Source: Phymatolithon calcareum
Taxonomy: Eukaryota; Rhodophyta; Florideophyceae; Hapalidiales
DNA length: 64,000 bases
Direction: 5' to 3'
NCBI GenBank assembly: GCA_977006965.1
Contig: OZ345369.1
Location: 2,170,001 to 2,234,000 of the forward strand
Shown here: positions 1-9,913 of the stretch, piece by piece
How the letters are laid out: each line of letters begins with the position of its first letter
How positions within the stretch are numbered: position 1 is the first letter of the stretch
The notes under the pieces: generated by a model
What the model saw: only the letters and a program-made list of their open reading frames with translations
What the model was told of the DNA's origin: nothing
The model's database searches: none
Position numbers and translations under genes: made by a program

Positions 1-720
1 GCGTTAGCTTGTTGCATTCATCGATGCTATCGATAGCATAACGGGCCGAAATTCGTTTGCTAATCAGCGATTTATTGTAACGAGAAGCAGTTGAGTATCA
101 GTTTTCTCTCTCTTGTATGGACGAAATGTCTCGTATGTAGATGCAGATTGATGTTGAGTAATACTCTTTCACGCTGAACCGAAGGAAATTTGAAAAATTA
201 TCCGAAATTGACAGTCTCTTCCCGCGAAACGTGGCACATTCCCGCGGTGCAGATCGACGGAACTTTTCAAACCTGTGCCGAGAGGTTCGGAGCATGGGCG
301 TGGGCGAGAGTGAAAAAATGTGGCGTGATTATCATATCTCCGCCAAATAGCCAATCACTGCGAAGCTGTTTTCATATTCGGCACACGGCACATGAGCATG
401 GCGCGGTATGGAACGGCCCTGAACGGGCATTGCCGAGCATCTGAGCCTACTTTAGTTGTCCGTTTCGACGCAAAAAGGGAAATGATTGCTACAGTGGTCA
501 TTTTGAAAGGCACATAGAGACCATAATTATGAAAAAACAAGGTTGTGCAATATTTATTTATGAACGGTCATTTTTTGGGCGCCAAAACCACCTAAAACGT
601 CGTCCAAGGAGGATATCTCTTGAGACGCTGCCATACGCTGCAGATAAGTCGAGTAGAGCAATGTACGGGTGGCCATTTTGCATGGTACTTTTTGCGCGAA
701 GTATCGCCAGATATGTGCTC
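1..720. other. Non-genic left edge
   Basis: No convincing gene is visible; open frames here are short and resemble nothing I know. The only structure is a perfect 16-bp palindrome at 24-39 centred on ATCGAT. Confidence 0.5.
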
Positions 721-1671
721 TTATCTCTCTGAAACCGAGTTGAAGCGGTAGTTAACCCTTATGTATGAGTCTAGGGCGGAGTCGATAACCTTCCTGACCT
801 GAATCAAGAGAGATATAGTCCTGTAGTTTGCCGCAATGTCCGCTGGACCTTCCTTGTAGAGGGGAATAAGTGATTCTTGTCGCCATTGTCGTAGAAGGCA
901 CATCAGTCGCCCAGAGGCCTCCCACAAAGCCAGTTTCATGCTGAAACAGACCTCCTTGTTTGTATGCAGCATCTCAACGGCTATCCGGTCTGGGCCGACT
1001 GCTTTCCCTCTTGCCGCCCTATTGAATGCTCTTCGAAGATGCCTTCTCATTGGCTTGTTAACTGTAAACCTCTCACGATTCACGTTCCAGTCCTTCTCGG
1101 CTTTTCACACGCTCGAGCTGTACCCGGAAAACTTGCCCGGGTGCAATGGGGCTACTAAAGCCCGGTTCTTCCCAGCTCTTCTCTCCTTAGTCTTCATGAC
1201 CTTGCGGGCGACGTTTGCAGCCTCGCTAGGGCCCATCGTCTTGATTCCCCCTAGAAATGACTCAAATTGATCCTCCTTCGATTTCCTTACCTTTTTCTTG
1301 ATCAACGCTTTGAAATTTTTAAGCTCTATCATGTCAGCTTGGATACCAGTCCTTTTAACCCATTTTTATAGCCGTGTTCGTTTCTTAGCTAATTGATCGA
1401 GCTCTTTATTCCAGAAAGTTTTGTATCTTCCCGACATGGGCTTGTTGGATGTCCAAGGATTTGCAAGCTTAGCATAGAGTACTTCGTACCATGCATTGAG
1501 TTCGTCTTCCTTGTTACAGGCGCGCAGTCTTTCTATCATATTTGGGGCCCATGTTGATATTTTCGAACTGGCTTGCGCCGCTCGTTCTGGACAATTCCTT
1601 GCTGCTCTGGATACTAACTTTCCTCTTTGCTCCGCAACGATTTGTGGTTCAGGAATCGCATTCGTACGAGT
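721..1671 (-). pseudogene. LINE reverse transcriptase, N-terminal half (broken)
   Basis: The stretch 1083-721 contains the LINE RT signature KAVGPDRIAVEML, then a tryptophan-rich segment, LIPLYKEGP and ANYRTISLL, which correspond to the first conserved blocks of non-LTR reverse transcriptases. The region 1332-1105 and the part of the frame between 1671 and 1366 (FWNKELDQL, RRAGKNRAL) match the linker that precedes RT in LINE pol proteins. The catalytic palm motif with the paired aspartates is absent, so the copy is truncated before its active site. Frameshifts separate the blocks. Function is lost. Confidence 0.75.
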
Positions 1672-1915
1672 AGCAGGGGTGGTGCGCAATCCATTGCTAT
1701 TGCAATTAATTGCAATTCGTAGCAATTCGACCCAAAGTGGGTTCTGATGAAGAATTCCAATTCGAATTGCTGGTAGTTTGTACGAGAGTGTATAGTTCAA
1801 CAAGTGCGGAGTTGTGGGAAATAACGATCACTTCAAATGTATAATGCGTAGTACGTGGTAATCGGTTGTCGGTAGCATCTAATTTTATTATATAACTCGG
1901 GCCAGTATAAGCGTT

Positions 1916-1991
1916 CACCGGGGGAGCACTGCACCATTTTGGCCCAAATCAACTAAATAATCGGGCCAAAATGTTGCCGTGCCCCTTAGTG
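1916..1991. repeat. 76-bp foldback element, copy 1
   Basis: Two arms of about 29 bases ending in ATTTTGGCCC face each other around a short AT-rich loop, making a near-perfect hairpin that begins CACYGGGGG and ends in a CACTA-like complement. The same unit occurs at 5585-5650 and 52287-52352, always inside a hAT element. Confidence 0.6.
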
Positions 1992-2195
1992 TTCGGTACG
2001 TAAAATTCTACGTACATTTATCCAAAGCATACTACCAGACCCACTCGACAACACCTAAACAAATTTCACTCTTCCAACCATGGTACTACCTATTCCAAAA
2101 CCGAAGCCGAAACAAGTTGTACAGCAGCTTATGCAACTACTTCGCGAACAACCTCGAGATATACATTCACGTCAATTGGTCGAGCACGACGAAAT

Positions 2196-2390
2196 GTGAT
2201 GTTTTGCGTCTACCTCTGTCCCAAGGGCGATCAATGCACTGAAGGAAGCGAATTTTGTTTCGAGAAGGATACTGCTTTTTCGAATCCGTACAATCAACTG
2301 AAGCGTTGCATCGGTGGTGTCCGTGAGGATCATCTTCTGGAAGTGTACTGTGAAGGAAGCTATGTCAAGCGTTGTCAACTAGCGTGTTGA
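2196..2390 (+). pseudogene. Possible zinc-finger N-terminus of a hAT-type transposase
   Basis: This 64-residue frame inside the short hAT has Cys-rich spacing (MFCVYLCPKGDQC) followed by FEKDTAFSNPYNQL. That arrangement resembles the N-terminal BED-like DNA-binding domain of hAT-like transposases (Cys pair, Lys-Asp, then a Leu/His helix), but the final His residues are not in place. It is a remnant at most. The assignment rests mainly on its position in a hAT element. Confidence 0.35.
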
Positions 2391-2653
2391 AAAGGCTATC
2401 GCAGAAGACGAACGTTTCGTACGCCTAGGAGAAGAGGCATGAATAAACAATTAAAAACTTGACTATTGCGGGAAGTATTCAAATTGAAATCCGAATTGCT
2501 GACTAACCGTAGTGAGCAATTGAATTGATTAATTGCACGACAAACAGCAATGTCGAGCAATGAGATTGGCACTACCCCTGACCAGTAGGTGCTCGATATT
2601 TCCTTCCTAAAATCCATTTTGAACATATGTGAGCTCCGATTCCGCTGCCTTCG

Positions 2654-2878
2654 TCAGAAGATGTCGATGTTACTCCTCCCTTGATTTGTTACGAATGTTG
2701 GGCTACTCGCTGTTCTTACTCTCCAATTGTACTTAGCTGCCCAGGATACATTTTTGGTCCCCCTCCAGTTGCTCTTGTGGTCCCAAAGTCTATGTCTCGC
2801 GGTTAGGTCTCCCAGAATGACAGCTTTTCCACAGCAGCATTTGTGTAGGATGATGGTGGATGTTTCTCTATTTTCCAA
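2654..2878 (-). pseudogene. LINE endonuclease (EEP family) fragment
   Basis: The 74-residue frame contains AVILGDLTARHRLWDHKSN, the exonuclease-endonuclease-phosphatase motif in which a Gly-Asp is followed a few residues later by His and Trp (the GDFNAH..W block of LINE endonucleases). A second block NQGRSNIDIF follows. The catalytic Asp and the His are present, but the rest of the roughly 220-residue domain is missing or out of frame. It lies upstream of the RT fragment on the same strand. Confidence 0.7.
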
Positions 2879-3412
2879 TCGATTTTCTTCGACTGGGCTG
2901 GGTTCTTAAGTCTCCTCATCCGTTCTTCTCTGGGTAACCGTTAACCGTGTCGTATCTACGGCTTCCGGACTTGCGCGGACTTTGCCTTGCATTGTGCGCT
3001 GTTCAGCAGCTTCTCTGCAAGTACTGTGTTGTGTCGACGAATCATTCGTGTTTTCTTCAAGTTTCGTGCTAAACTGAGCGCTCGAATTGCGGGCTGATAT
3101 GCTTTACATACTATAATTGTATGCTGGTCCATTCTGGAGGGTTGGAAAAATCTCGCTGAGTTGCGGAGTTGCTCGCTGCTCTTCCGCGGCATGTCCGTAC
3201 TGGGACGTGACATTATTCATATCGGCCTCCTCGAAGAACTTGATATCTTCTTCTGCCGTCCTTTGGTTGGTTCTGTATCATTGCCGCGTGTCGTAATCGG
3301 CCGTCGAACCAGCACAGAGTTTCATGCGCTTCCCACTGGCCCATAATTTCCTTAACGCCCGCTCTTTTTCGGTAAGACTTTTCGACCGAGACACAGAGTC
3401 ATCGAAGCTATT

Positions 3413-3697
3413 CTAATTTAGATCTTTCCGAAGACCAGCTGCTTTCATAATAGCGATGGTTCTGTCCACAAATGACTCGCCAGATATAATTTCGAGCCTG
3501 AATCTGCCGATAAAAGAAAGACCTAGAATTTCTCCTCTCGGCAGTACTTTAATGAGCTCGTGGTATACCTTCACCTCATCCATCTTCTCGAGACCTGCGA
3601 AGAACAAGGGAATAATTTTGGAGCGATACCGTGTTGTTGTGTGTACACGAAGCACGGTCTTGACGTTTGCAATAGCATTGCGACTGTGCTCGCGCAA
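3413..3697 (-). pseudogene. LINE ORF1-like RNA-binding protein fragment
   Basis: This 94-residue frame has LFFAGLEKMDEVKVYHEL followed by GLSFIGRFRLEII. I recognise this as the type of domain found in ORF1 of Tad- and L1-like LINEs (a short beta strand ending in GL, a helix, then a GLSFIG strand and an E-rich strand). It lies in the right place, upstream of the endonuclease fragment on the same strand. No zinc knuckle is visible. Confidence 0.5.
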
Positions 3698-3925
3698 ATT
3701 CTCAAGTTAAGGACGGAAACGCGCTGTTGCTGCCGCGTAGGACTGAAATCAGCCCACGGGCCGCACTGGTAGTGCAACATCAGCGTCATTAGTCAGTCTG
3801 TGTGTTTGGTATACTCGTGGAGGCCTCACATCGTGGCGATTTTCTCACTCGAGCCCTCACAAGGAGAGAAATTCGGATTAAGGAGATATTAGGAGGCTAG
3901 TAGAGAGATGAATGTGGAAGACAGC

Positions 3926-4727
3926 GAGAAGCTGCCCTGTTAATCAAATTGAGGTTTTCGGAGCTTTTAAAATAAATCAACATAAAGCCCCCAGCGGATA
4001 ATGGAGCAGGTATCGCAAGCATATGCGGAGGTAGCGTTATTAGCGAACCCAGTGATCACCTGCTAAGTTTTTCTACTATTGAGGTTCCAAAGCGCCCCGA
4101 AAGACCCAACCCTATTTTATAAGGGATAGGCGTGTTCTGGGCAGGTGTGATCCTTCTTACTTTCTGCAACAATAAACGCGTGTGGTCTGTGCGGCAGTGG
4201 ACACAAACTTCCGATCATATTTCTCCGGTACTATGGAGAACGACAAGTCCCTGTATTAGGGACGAGGCAAGATACTAGAATGAACAGTTACTAAAATCTG
4301 CTCCCGTACAGTCTTAGGAGTGTAAATGAGGGTTCGAAATAAACAACTAAACAGTTGCAAAAAAATATTTCTCTAGAATTATTGATGTCATTACATCCTT
4401 CGCGTCGCTGGTATTTCGAAATGCTGCGTAAAGTTCTTGTGCGCATCACTTCTCGAAATTATCAGCTTTCCACGCTTCGGCGGAGGGTGTGTCTCTCTTT
4501 TTCAGACATTGCATAACTCCCACTTATGCGAGACCAGTAGATAGAAACACGCATCGCACGGCCTAATAGTGTCAGACACATGTGCGTCGGCGGAGGATGC
4601 GTCCGATGAAGATGACATCGAGTGCACTTCTGCTTGTGAGGAGATTATTGGGATCGGCAACAGGAAGAATTTTGTGGAAAGCCTTCTTTTCTTCCGGCCG
4701 GCAGCTGGCTTGGTGCATACTGCTATC
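3926..4727 (+). repeat. Diverged copy of a phosphatase-gene 3' end and its downstream flank
   Basis: From about 3998 the sequence follows the last exon part of the PPP phosphatase at 41760-43187, starting at the block encoding the CCAGCGGATAAT region, and continues through that gene's 3' flank (counterpart 43050-43630). Stops and indels break the coding part. The first 60 bases instead match a different C-terminal tail seen at 39345-39385 and 22580-22620 (GCTTTTAAAATAAATCA). The copy is interrupted at 4728 by a hAT element and resumes at 5775. Confidence 0.7.
4390..4727 (-). pseudogene. Decayed minus-strand ORF with Cys-Cys-His motif (unknown family)
   Basis: Read on the minus strand, this encodes the counterpart of the 112-residue frame at 43639-43301: a Ser-Ser-Asp-Ala run followed by SDTIRPCDACFYLLVSH, then a stop where the other copy continues. 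Preservation of the motif CDACF-x-LLVSHK in both copies suggests the minus strand was once coding. I do not recognise the family. Confidence 0.4.
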
Positions 4728-4876
4728 CAAAGCGTTGGAATTATTTATTTATTTTTATTCTTTTCCGGCGCAGTGTCGAGAATAAATACTGTATTGTTGA
4801 ACGCAGAAGCAATAAATTATTGTACTCAAGTTCAGTAAGGAATAAATAACTGGTTATTCTCAATTATTGGATCCCT

Positions 4877-5251
4877 CTAGCTACTTGCTGTCACGATAGC
4901 ATTGATATCTTCGATTCCCCACACACCAGAGTTAGCAGGAAGGAACATCTGCTTCTCGAAGTTTGCAGGAATAACGCTTCTTCTCCTGTCATCCAACGCG
5001 TAACCAGCGATAGAGAAAAGCCTCTCGCACATGTTCGAGGTTGGTATAATGAATCGCAAGTCCATGTACTTAGAATCAGAGAAAATATCGCTTTTGCGAC
5101 GCTTCAATGTGCGCTCTACTAGCGACAGTGAACTGTGATCAACAGTCAAACTCACAGCACAGACAACCTTCTTCAATTTCTCGGTAGCAGATAGCTCAGC
5201 CGCTGACATCGCAGAAACGCGTTTCTCCATAATTTTTACAATTTCGGACAC
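4877..5251 (-). pseudogene. hAT transposase C-terminal (dimerisation) domain
   Basis: The 124-residue frame ends with the hAT family C-terminal dimerisation block: PTSNMCERLFSIAG, then DDRRRSVIPANFEKQMFL and an N-rich tail with W. This corresponds to the ERLFS..G...R..L.P......L.L.N motif. The catalytic part (RNase H-like fold with D, D, E) is missing, so this is a truncated gene that cannot transpose on its own. The copy at 52491-53012 shares most of it and extends it N-terminally by about 40 residues. Confidence 0.75.
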
Positions 5252-5584
5252 GAATTCAGGATGATGGATGATTTCCGCCGTCGAGATGTGGCGTCTAACA
5301 CCACTATCATATGCCTATACAAATAGCTCCCTTCAAATTGTTATTACAGCTTGCATTTACAGCAAGCCCTTACAGATAGCATTACAGTCATTACAGAACC
5401 GTGGGTTTCGATGCGTACGTACACCATGAAGAATCACCAAGGGCAAACCCTAGAACCGCTGCTTACATGTACTTTACACTGCTTACAAGTGCTTACAATG
5501 GAAGCATAGTGGCTACATTTTTCGGTTTTGGCGGTTTCTTAACCAATCGACCTCGTCAATATTCAGTTGGGGTAGTCGGGCGTT

Positions 5585-5650
5585 CACTGGGGGACCAGGG
5601 CAGCATTTTGGCCCGAAAATTATTCGGTTTATTTCGGCCAAAATCTAGTG
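5585..5650. repeat. Foldback element, copy 2 (66 bp)
   Basis: Begins CACTGGGGGACCAGGGCAGC and ends GGCCAAAATCTAGTG, arms of a hairpin around AT-rich sequence. It is the reverse complement of the unit at 52287-52352 and related to 1916-1991. Confidence 0.6.
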
Positions 5651-5766
5651 AATATTGCTTCCAAATAAATACAATAATTGTCGCAACCACAACGATCTCA
5701 ATAAGTACAATAAATATTCGCGACTCAGGAATAAAATATTGGAACAATAATTTAAATAATTGTTTG

Positions 5767-6164
5767 CTGCCATCACACACGTCGCCTAAGAATGGCCTCA
5801 GTAGCCAAATATCTCTCAACGCAATAAAATTGTGATACTTGATTTCGCGTCGTGTCTCAAAGGGGGTTGGTCTAAAAATCCACGAAACATCTTCATCGCC
5901 CGAAGACAACCGGACAGAACTCCGATCAGATTTGATTGTTGTTCAAATGTATTTGCAGAATGAAAAACGTCTCCCAGTGTCTATTTTTTTGACCGGAAGT
6001 CCTGCATTGATCATCTGGAACAAAGTTGCTTCACCAAAGGAACGCAGGAACTGCTCCAATCCATGCTCCAACGCCGCTTGTTGATTGGAAAGCATAGTTA
6101 CTGTGTTGTTACATATATTTGGAACGTGCCAATTAGAACCACATAACCGAGGGCCACGGCGCAC
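5767..6164 (-). pseudogene. Broken ORF of an unknown repeated family (SFGEATLFQMI)
   Basis: On the minus strand this reads NQQAALEHGLEQFLRSFG and then EATLFQMINAGLPVKKIDTG, a stop, and WIFRPTPFETRREIKY, IALRDIWLLRPFLGDV. The first half matches an exon of the unknown gene at 18578-19930 (GLEQIMRSFGEATLLQMIE). The second half matches the minus strand of 43640-43870. Because coding potential runs through both halves, this copy may show the original gene order. I cannot name the protein. It adjoins the Cys-Cys-His ORF and could be the upstream part of the same gene, split by the hAT. Confidence 0.45.
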
Positions 6165-6999
6165 AACACAGGCAAATCACAATTGTTCTCTGTTCGCATT
6201 GGGGCCTTCATGAAACACAAAATAAGATGCGACGAATTTGGGGAGAGCGTGACTGATTTTTGTGCTTTTTAACCCCTGTGTGATCTGAAACACAAAATTT
6301 TGCGCGCGTCATTGGTACTAAAGACTGTAATTCCCACCGCGGAAGTGGGTTGGAAGTTTCCACTTCTAGCATCTTGGATGGAAACAGTACATGCTGGCAA
6401 AACGGTCGAGCCGTGCAAGCAGAACAGAAAATGGCCACCCAGATCCAACGCTAGCCGACCATTCCGCGCCACATCTCTCATTTCGCGCTCACACATGCAC
6501 GTAAGAACATGAGTGTGGCGTTTGCTGTGCTTTTCGGGTCGTTTTTTTGTTCAATTTGAGGGCGAGTCTTGTTGGGATGAATAATATTCTTACCACGTTT
6601 ATGCCGCAACTTATCGTAGAAGATAACAGTCTGTTTGGGGGCGAGTAGAATCTCAAAATTCCTCTTTACCGATGTTTAGTTACTGGGAGGTGACCAAACG
6701 AATACACGACAAAAATTCAGAGACGCCACCAAGCATTAAGAGTTTGGATCTTCTCCCTAACAACAGCTACTGTACTGGCGTGCTTAATCGTCACAGTCGA
6801 GAACATATCCAGTAGTATCCGTGGTGGGAGTGTGTGCAGCGTCTGAGTGTCGATTTAAATGTTCGTTTTTCAAGAGCAACCATGACTTGAGCATCGGTTT
6901 ATTCATTCTACAATTAGACTATCGCATGACATTCTGAAAATAGGAGCCAAGAGCTTCAACGTTCAATTTTTCTTCTTGAGGGAAACCATTATCATTTCC

Positions 7000-7140
7000 A
7001 TTAATTGATCATGCCTCTTATCCTCCCGCTCACGCCTCGCTCTCTCCTCCGCTATCTGTTCTGCACGTTCTTTCCGCTCTTCCTTTCACTGATCTGCACG
7101 CTCTTTCCGCTCTTCCTCTCGCTGTTCGGCACGATCCTTG
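7000..7140 (-). pseudogene. Glu/Arg-rich coiled-coil fragment
   Basis: The minus strand reads DRAEQREEERKERADQ, a stop, then KEERKERAEQIAEERARRER, a tandem charged heptad-like repeat. Similar Glu/Arg-rich segments precede the Helitron-type domain at 44665-44159, so this may be a relic of a transposon protein. The long open frame on the opposite strand (7005-7514) is its shadow. Confidence 0.3.
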
Positions 7141-7636
7141 CGCTCCCCTTCTGGCCGGTTTTGATCTTGAACGTTCTGCAACTTGAGAAGACTTGTCAAC
7201 TCTCCACTATCTCTAGTTTCTCTTCGCATTCCGGATTACCGTCGATGCACCAAAGGACGCGGGAGGGCCTACTGTATCTCTCGCGACAAATTGTTCCCGT
7301 TTTCACGCTCACGCGCAGACACACCATCATCATTATTGTCGCCATCTTCGTCATCAATGCCTTGGGTGAGCTCTCAGATCCTGTGCCGCGCTCGTGCCGA
7401 ACGAAAGGAGAGAAAGTGGGCACTTATGAGGCAATAGCATGCAATAGCCATGGGTGGAAGCACAGGCTAAATCCTAGCAGCTTTGACTACTGCTCATGTC
7501 GGAGAGAGGGTTGATCGAATGCGAAAGGGAGATTGAATGGGATGGAGATACATGAGCGTGGATGGAACAAGTTTCAGACAGCGGAGTGCCAGCTGTCCCC
7601 AATTCACTGTAAATCTCGTTTTGGGACGGTACCAAA

Positions 7637-7671
7637 TTTTTCTCACTAGGGGGTGGCTCTAGTGAGAAAAA
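7637..7671. repeat. Perfect 13-bp inverted repeat (hairpin)
   Basis: TTTTTCTCACTAG and CTAGTGAGAAAAA flank a 9-base G-rich loop. It could be the core of a small foldback element. No target duplication was found. Confidence 0.6.
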
Positions 7672-8015
7672 CTGCGTTTGCGACCACACAAAACGTGACA
7701 GGTGCCCAAAACGTGACAGGTTTAGTACTCACAAATCTCGTTTTTGTGTATTCAGGAAGGCCCCATTGTAACACCGCTATAATCCAGCGGGTGTCACACA
7801 GTTCCCGCTCCTTTTAGACGTGACATATTCAAAATGATTAGAAATATTTTATTTTTCTGGTTTGTTTTCAGCTACAGCACGGAAAACGAGGACATGAGCT
7901 TTCATACAAGGAAACGTCTACGTTTTGGGCGCAATATCGGACCTCAAAAACAGTGTTTGTCGGGCCGATACGTCCTCTTCCCCCAATGCCTTCCCTTCAA
8001 AAAATCCGGATTTTT

Positions 8016-8065
8016 CGGGTGTTGTCTAAATTCTTGGAAAGAACCCGGATGACACCCGAAAACCA
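8016..8065. repeat. Imperfect inverted repeat (hairpin)
   Basis: TTTTCGGGTGTTGTC and its near complement GATGACACCCGAAAA lie about 20 bases apart with 13 of 15 pairs. Nature unknown. Confidence 0.4.
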
Positions 8066-9113
8066 AATCAAAGCGATTTAAAAAAGTTTCCAAAGGAATG
8101 GTTCAGCGGCAGGGTCGAATCAAAGTTCAAAAGAATTTCACCTTGTCAGTGAATGCTCCTTGCAATTTTTTCAAGATAGAAACAACTCACCGAAAGTAAC
8201 TGCGCCAATGCGCTTGTAACAAATACATGCATGTAGAGCGTAAGTAGTGCCAGCTTTCCTAGCTGTCAGCATGCACGTCTAGATGCTCCTGGAAGCACGC
8301 GAGAAATATCCAGAATATTCGAGGATATGTACTATTTGATGAATGCATTGCTGTAAAGAATTTCTGGAGCTCTCTAGATTATTTATATTTTAGGGTTTTA
8401 TGATATTTGTAAGTTACGTGTAAGTAATTCAATGTCTATATAAGGCATGCTCTAGTTCCGGCTACCGGACTGGGAGCCAAGCACAAATCCAACCAAGTCA
8501 AGTGAGGTAAAGTCACCAATCGTCTTTAAAGCTCATCTTATCACTACCGATACTGTGCTCGTCAACGCTAAGCTCGATCAACATCCGTTTCAGCGTTCCG
8601 CGCCTGTGCACGAAAAAATCAACGCAAAGAGTAGGCCTATTTTTTGGTCGAATGTATTCGATGCATTGCCATTAGCAAGAATGAGTGCGGCGGCAGTCGC
8701 TCCGCTCGCGGCGGAACACATACCGGAGTAACCTGTGACAGAGAGACCGCCGCATAGAACATGAGAGGAACTAAGTGGAAAAGCAAGTTTCAAAAGTCAG
8801 CAAGTATAATATTGGCCTAACATTCGCGACATCCTGTATGGGAATCAGTACTTACGACGAGTGTTAAAAATGGAATGATAGCGAAATGGTGGAATTATTT
8901 TCTCAATCAACCACTGCTAATTTCCGTTCGCAATCCATTCCTGGATAGAAGCAGATATCATCGCTTGCATTGGCGTCCTCTCTTTTCGGAATTGGCGCGC
9001 TGTTTCGTTGTAGTGTATGGCCAAAACTCTGTAGACTATTCGCAATTTCCCTTCTTCATAAGCTCCAAACTGCTGAGGATGAAATACTATTAGCCGACCT
9101 TGACCGTGGAGGG

Positions 9114-9120
9114 TATAAAA
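9114..9120 (+). promoter_or_regulatory. TATA-like box
   Basis: GGGTATAAAATAC lies in front of the 9134 frame. If it is a real TATA box, transcription would start near 9145, so the ATG at 9134 would be outside the mRNA and a later start or a spliced start would be used. Confidence 0.35.
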
Positions 9121-9133
9121 TACTGAAAAGAAG

Positions 9134-9859
9134 ATGTATTGCTTGACACGACATATTTCGCGTCAAACAATATGCCTTCTCTTCTGTATTACAGATTTGC
9201 ACAAACAGGGTATCGGACCACCACTCTCAAAAACCTGTGCTCATCGAGAAGGTCGCAGCACCTCAGCAGCATTATGCAAAATGTTGCAAGATTGCAACAA
9301 CCCTCATCCGCCGGAAGGAATCGCTGGACCGTTTCATCTACCGCATCATCCTCAATATGTTCCGTCAATGGGTTGCGGTGGTCCACCTATCTCGCAGCAA
9401 CAATATTCGTATCAGCAGGACGGCCGCGCGTACATCGGAATTCAATCTGCGAGACATGGCGCTCCCGTGTACACGCACACGCAGCCTCCCCTACCTTTCG
9501 GAATGCCAGTACGCCAGCTCGAGCAGACGATGCCAGCTCCGACGGAGATGCAAAATTTGCAACACGAAGTAGCGGAAAAGCAGATTATGATGCCGGCACA
9601 GCCCATTCCCGCCCAGTACTCAAGTAAACTGCCACCCACAGCACAGTGCCAACCCAATGTTTTTGCGTCGGGGGTGAAAGGGAGAAACGTTAGTAAGAAA
9701 CGACAGCTCAGAAAGAAATCACAAATTATGAAATCTAGACCTGCAGTCCATCAGCCACCGCCGCAGGCAATTATTACCCATGGCCAAGATGAGAGTTTGG
9801 AGTCTTCAATAACTCGGAAGGCTAGTCAGAGTGGAAACGCCGTGAATTCCATTAACTAG
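9134..9859 (+). CDS. Pro/Gln-rich hypothetical protein
   Basis: An open frame of 241 codons encodes a low-complexity protein rich in Pro and Gln, followed by a basic stretch near residue 185 (RNVSKKRQLRKKSQIMK) that could be a nuclear localisation signal. There is no recognisable domain. A TATA-like box lies only 14 bases upstream and a good splice acceptor (TTCTGTATTACAG) ends near 9194, so the true start may lie downstream or in another exon. Downstream frames to 11.03 kb on the same strand continue in fragments (coiled-coil MVRFRAKRAEHHAELMGK at 9938), suggesting a longer, now broken gene. Function unknown. Confidence 0.4.
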   Translation: MYCLTRHISRQTICLLFCITDLHKQGIGPPLSKTCAHREGRSTSAALCKMLQDCNNPHPPEGIAGPFHLPHHPQYVPSMGCGGPPISQQQYSYQQDGRAYIGIQSARHGAPVYTHTQPPLPFGMPVRQLEQTMPAPTEMQNLQHEVAEKQIMMPAQPIPAQYSSKLPPTAQCQPNVFASGVKGRNVSKKRQLRKKSQIMKSRPAVHQPPPQAIITHGQDESLESSITRKASQSGNAVNSIN

Positions 9860-9913
9860 ACTAATTCGAATCATCCCCTTTCTAACAGCACCCGCGCGGT
9901 CACACTTGAGACC

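Larger units (their letters stand above)
1674..2580. mobile_element. Short hAT transposon inserted in the LINE
   Basis: The left end reads CAGGGGTGGTGCGCAATC and the reverse complement of the right end CAGGGGTAGTGCCAATC, a terminal inverted repeat starting CAGGG as in many hAT elements. The flanks carry an imperfect 8-bp target duplication (ACGAGTAG at 1666-1673 and ACCAGTAG at 2581-2588, seven of eight equal), the size expected for hAT. At 907 bp the element is far too short for a full transposase and must be non-autonomous. It splits the minus-strand LINE between endonuclease and RT, so it inserted after the LINE. Confidence 0.72.
721..3700 (-). mobile_element. Decayed LINE retrotransposon, interrupted by a hAT element
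   Basis: On the minus strand, read from high to low coordinates, three LINE parts appear in the expected order: an ORF1-like fragment (3697-3413), an endonuclease fragment (2878-2654) and a reverse transcriptase fragment (about 1671-721). Frames are broken throughout, so this is a dead copy. A hAT element with its own target duplication (1674-2580) sits between the endonuclease and RT parts and explains the largest gap. The order and strand agreement make a single original element more likely than three unrelated fragments. Confidence 0.75.
4728..5766 (-). mobile_element. hAT element A (non-autonomous) with 8-bp target duplication
   Basis: The element begins CAAAGCGTTGG and ends in TTG, with ends related as inverted repeats (CAAA plus AATTATTT). 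It is flanked by CTGCTATC (4720-4727) and CTGCCATC (5767-5774), an 8-bp duplication with one difference. The homologous repeat at 43625-43640 has a single CTGCCGTC at the same place, which is the empty site. Inside are the C-terminal part of a hAT transposase on the minus strand and a 66-bp foldback unit. A second, longer copy lies at 52146-54209 in the other orientation. Confidence 0.8.
6165..9110. other. Gene-poor region with hairpins
   Basis: I see no convincing gene over this stretch. It holds a charged coiled-coil relic on the minus strand near 7.0-7.14 kb, two hairpins (7637-7671 and about 8016-8065) and a doubled 15-base unit AAAACGTGACAGGT near 7687-7720. Other open frames are short and unlike known proteins. 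Confidence 0.45.

Noticed and set aside
7005-7514. 169-codon Leu/Phe-rich frame that looks like a membrane protein
   Set aside because: It is the complement of a charged Glu/Arg repeat on the minus strand; the apparent hydrophobic segments come from that.
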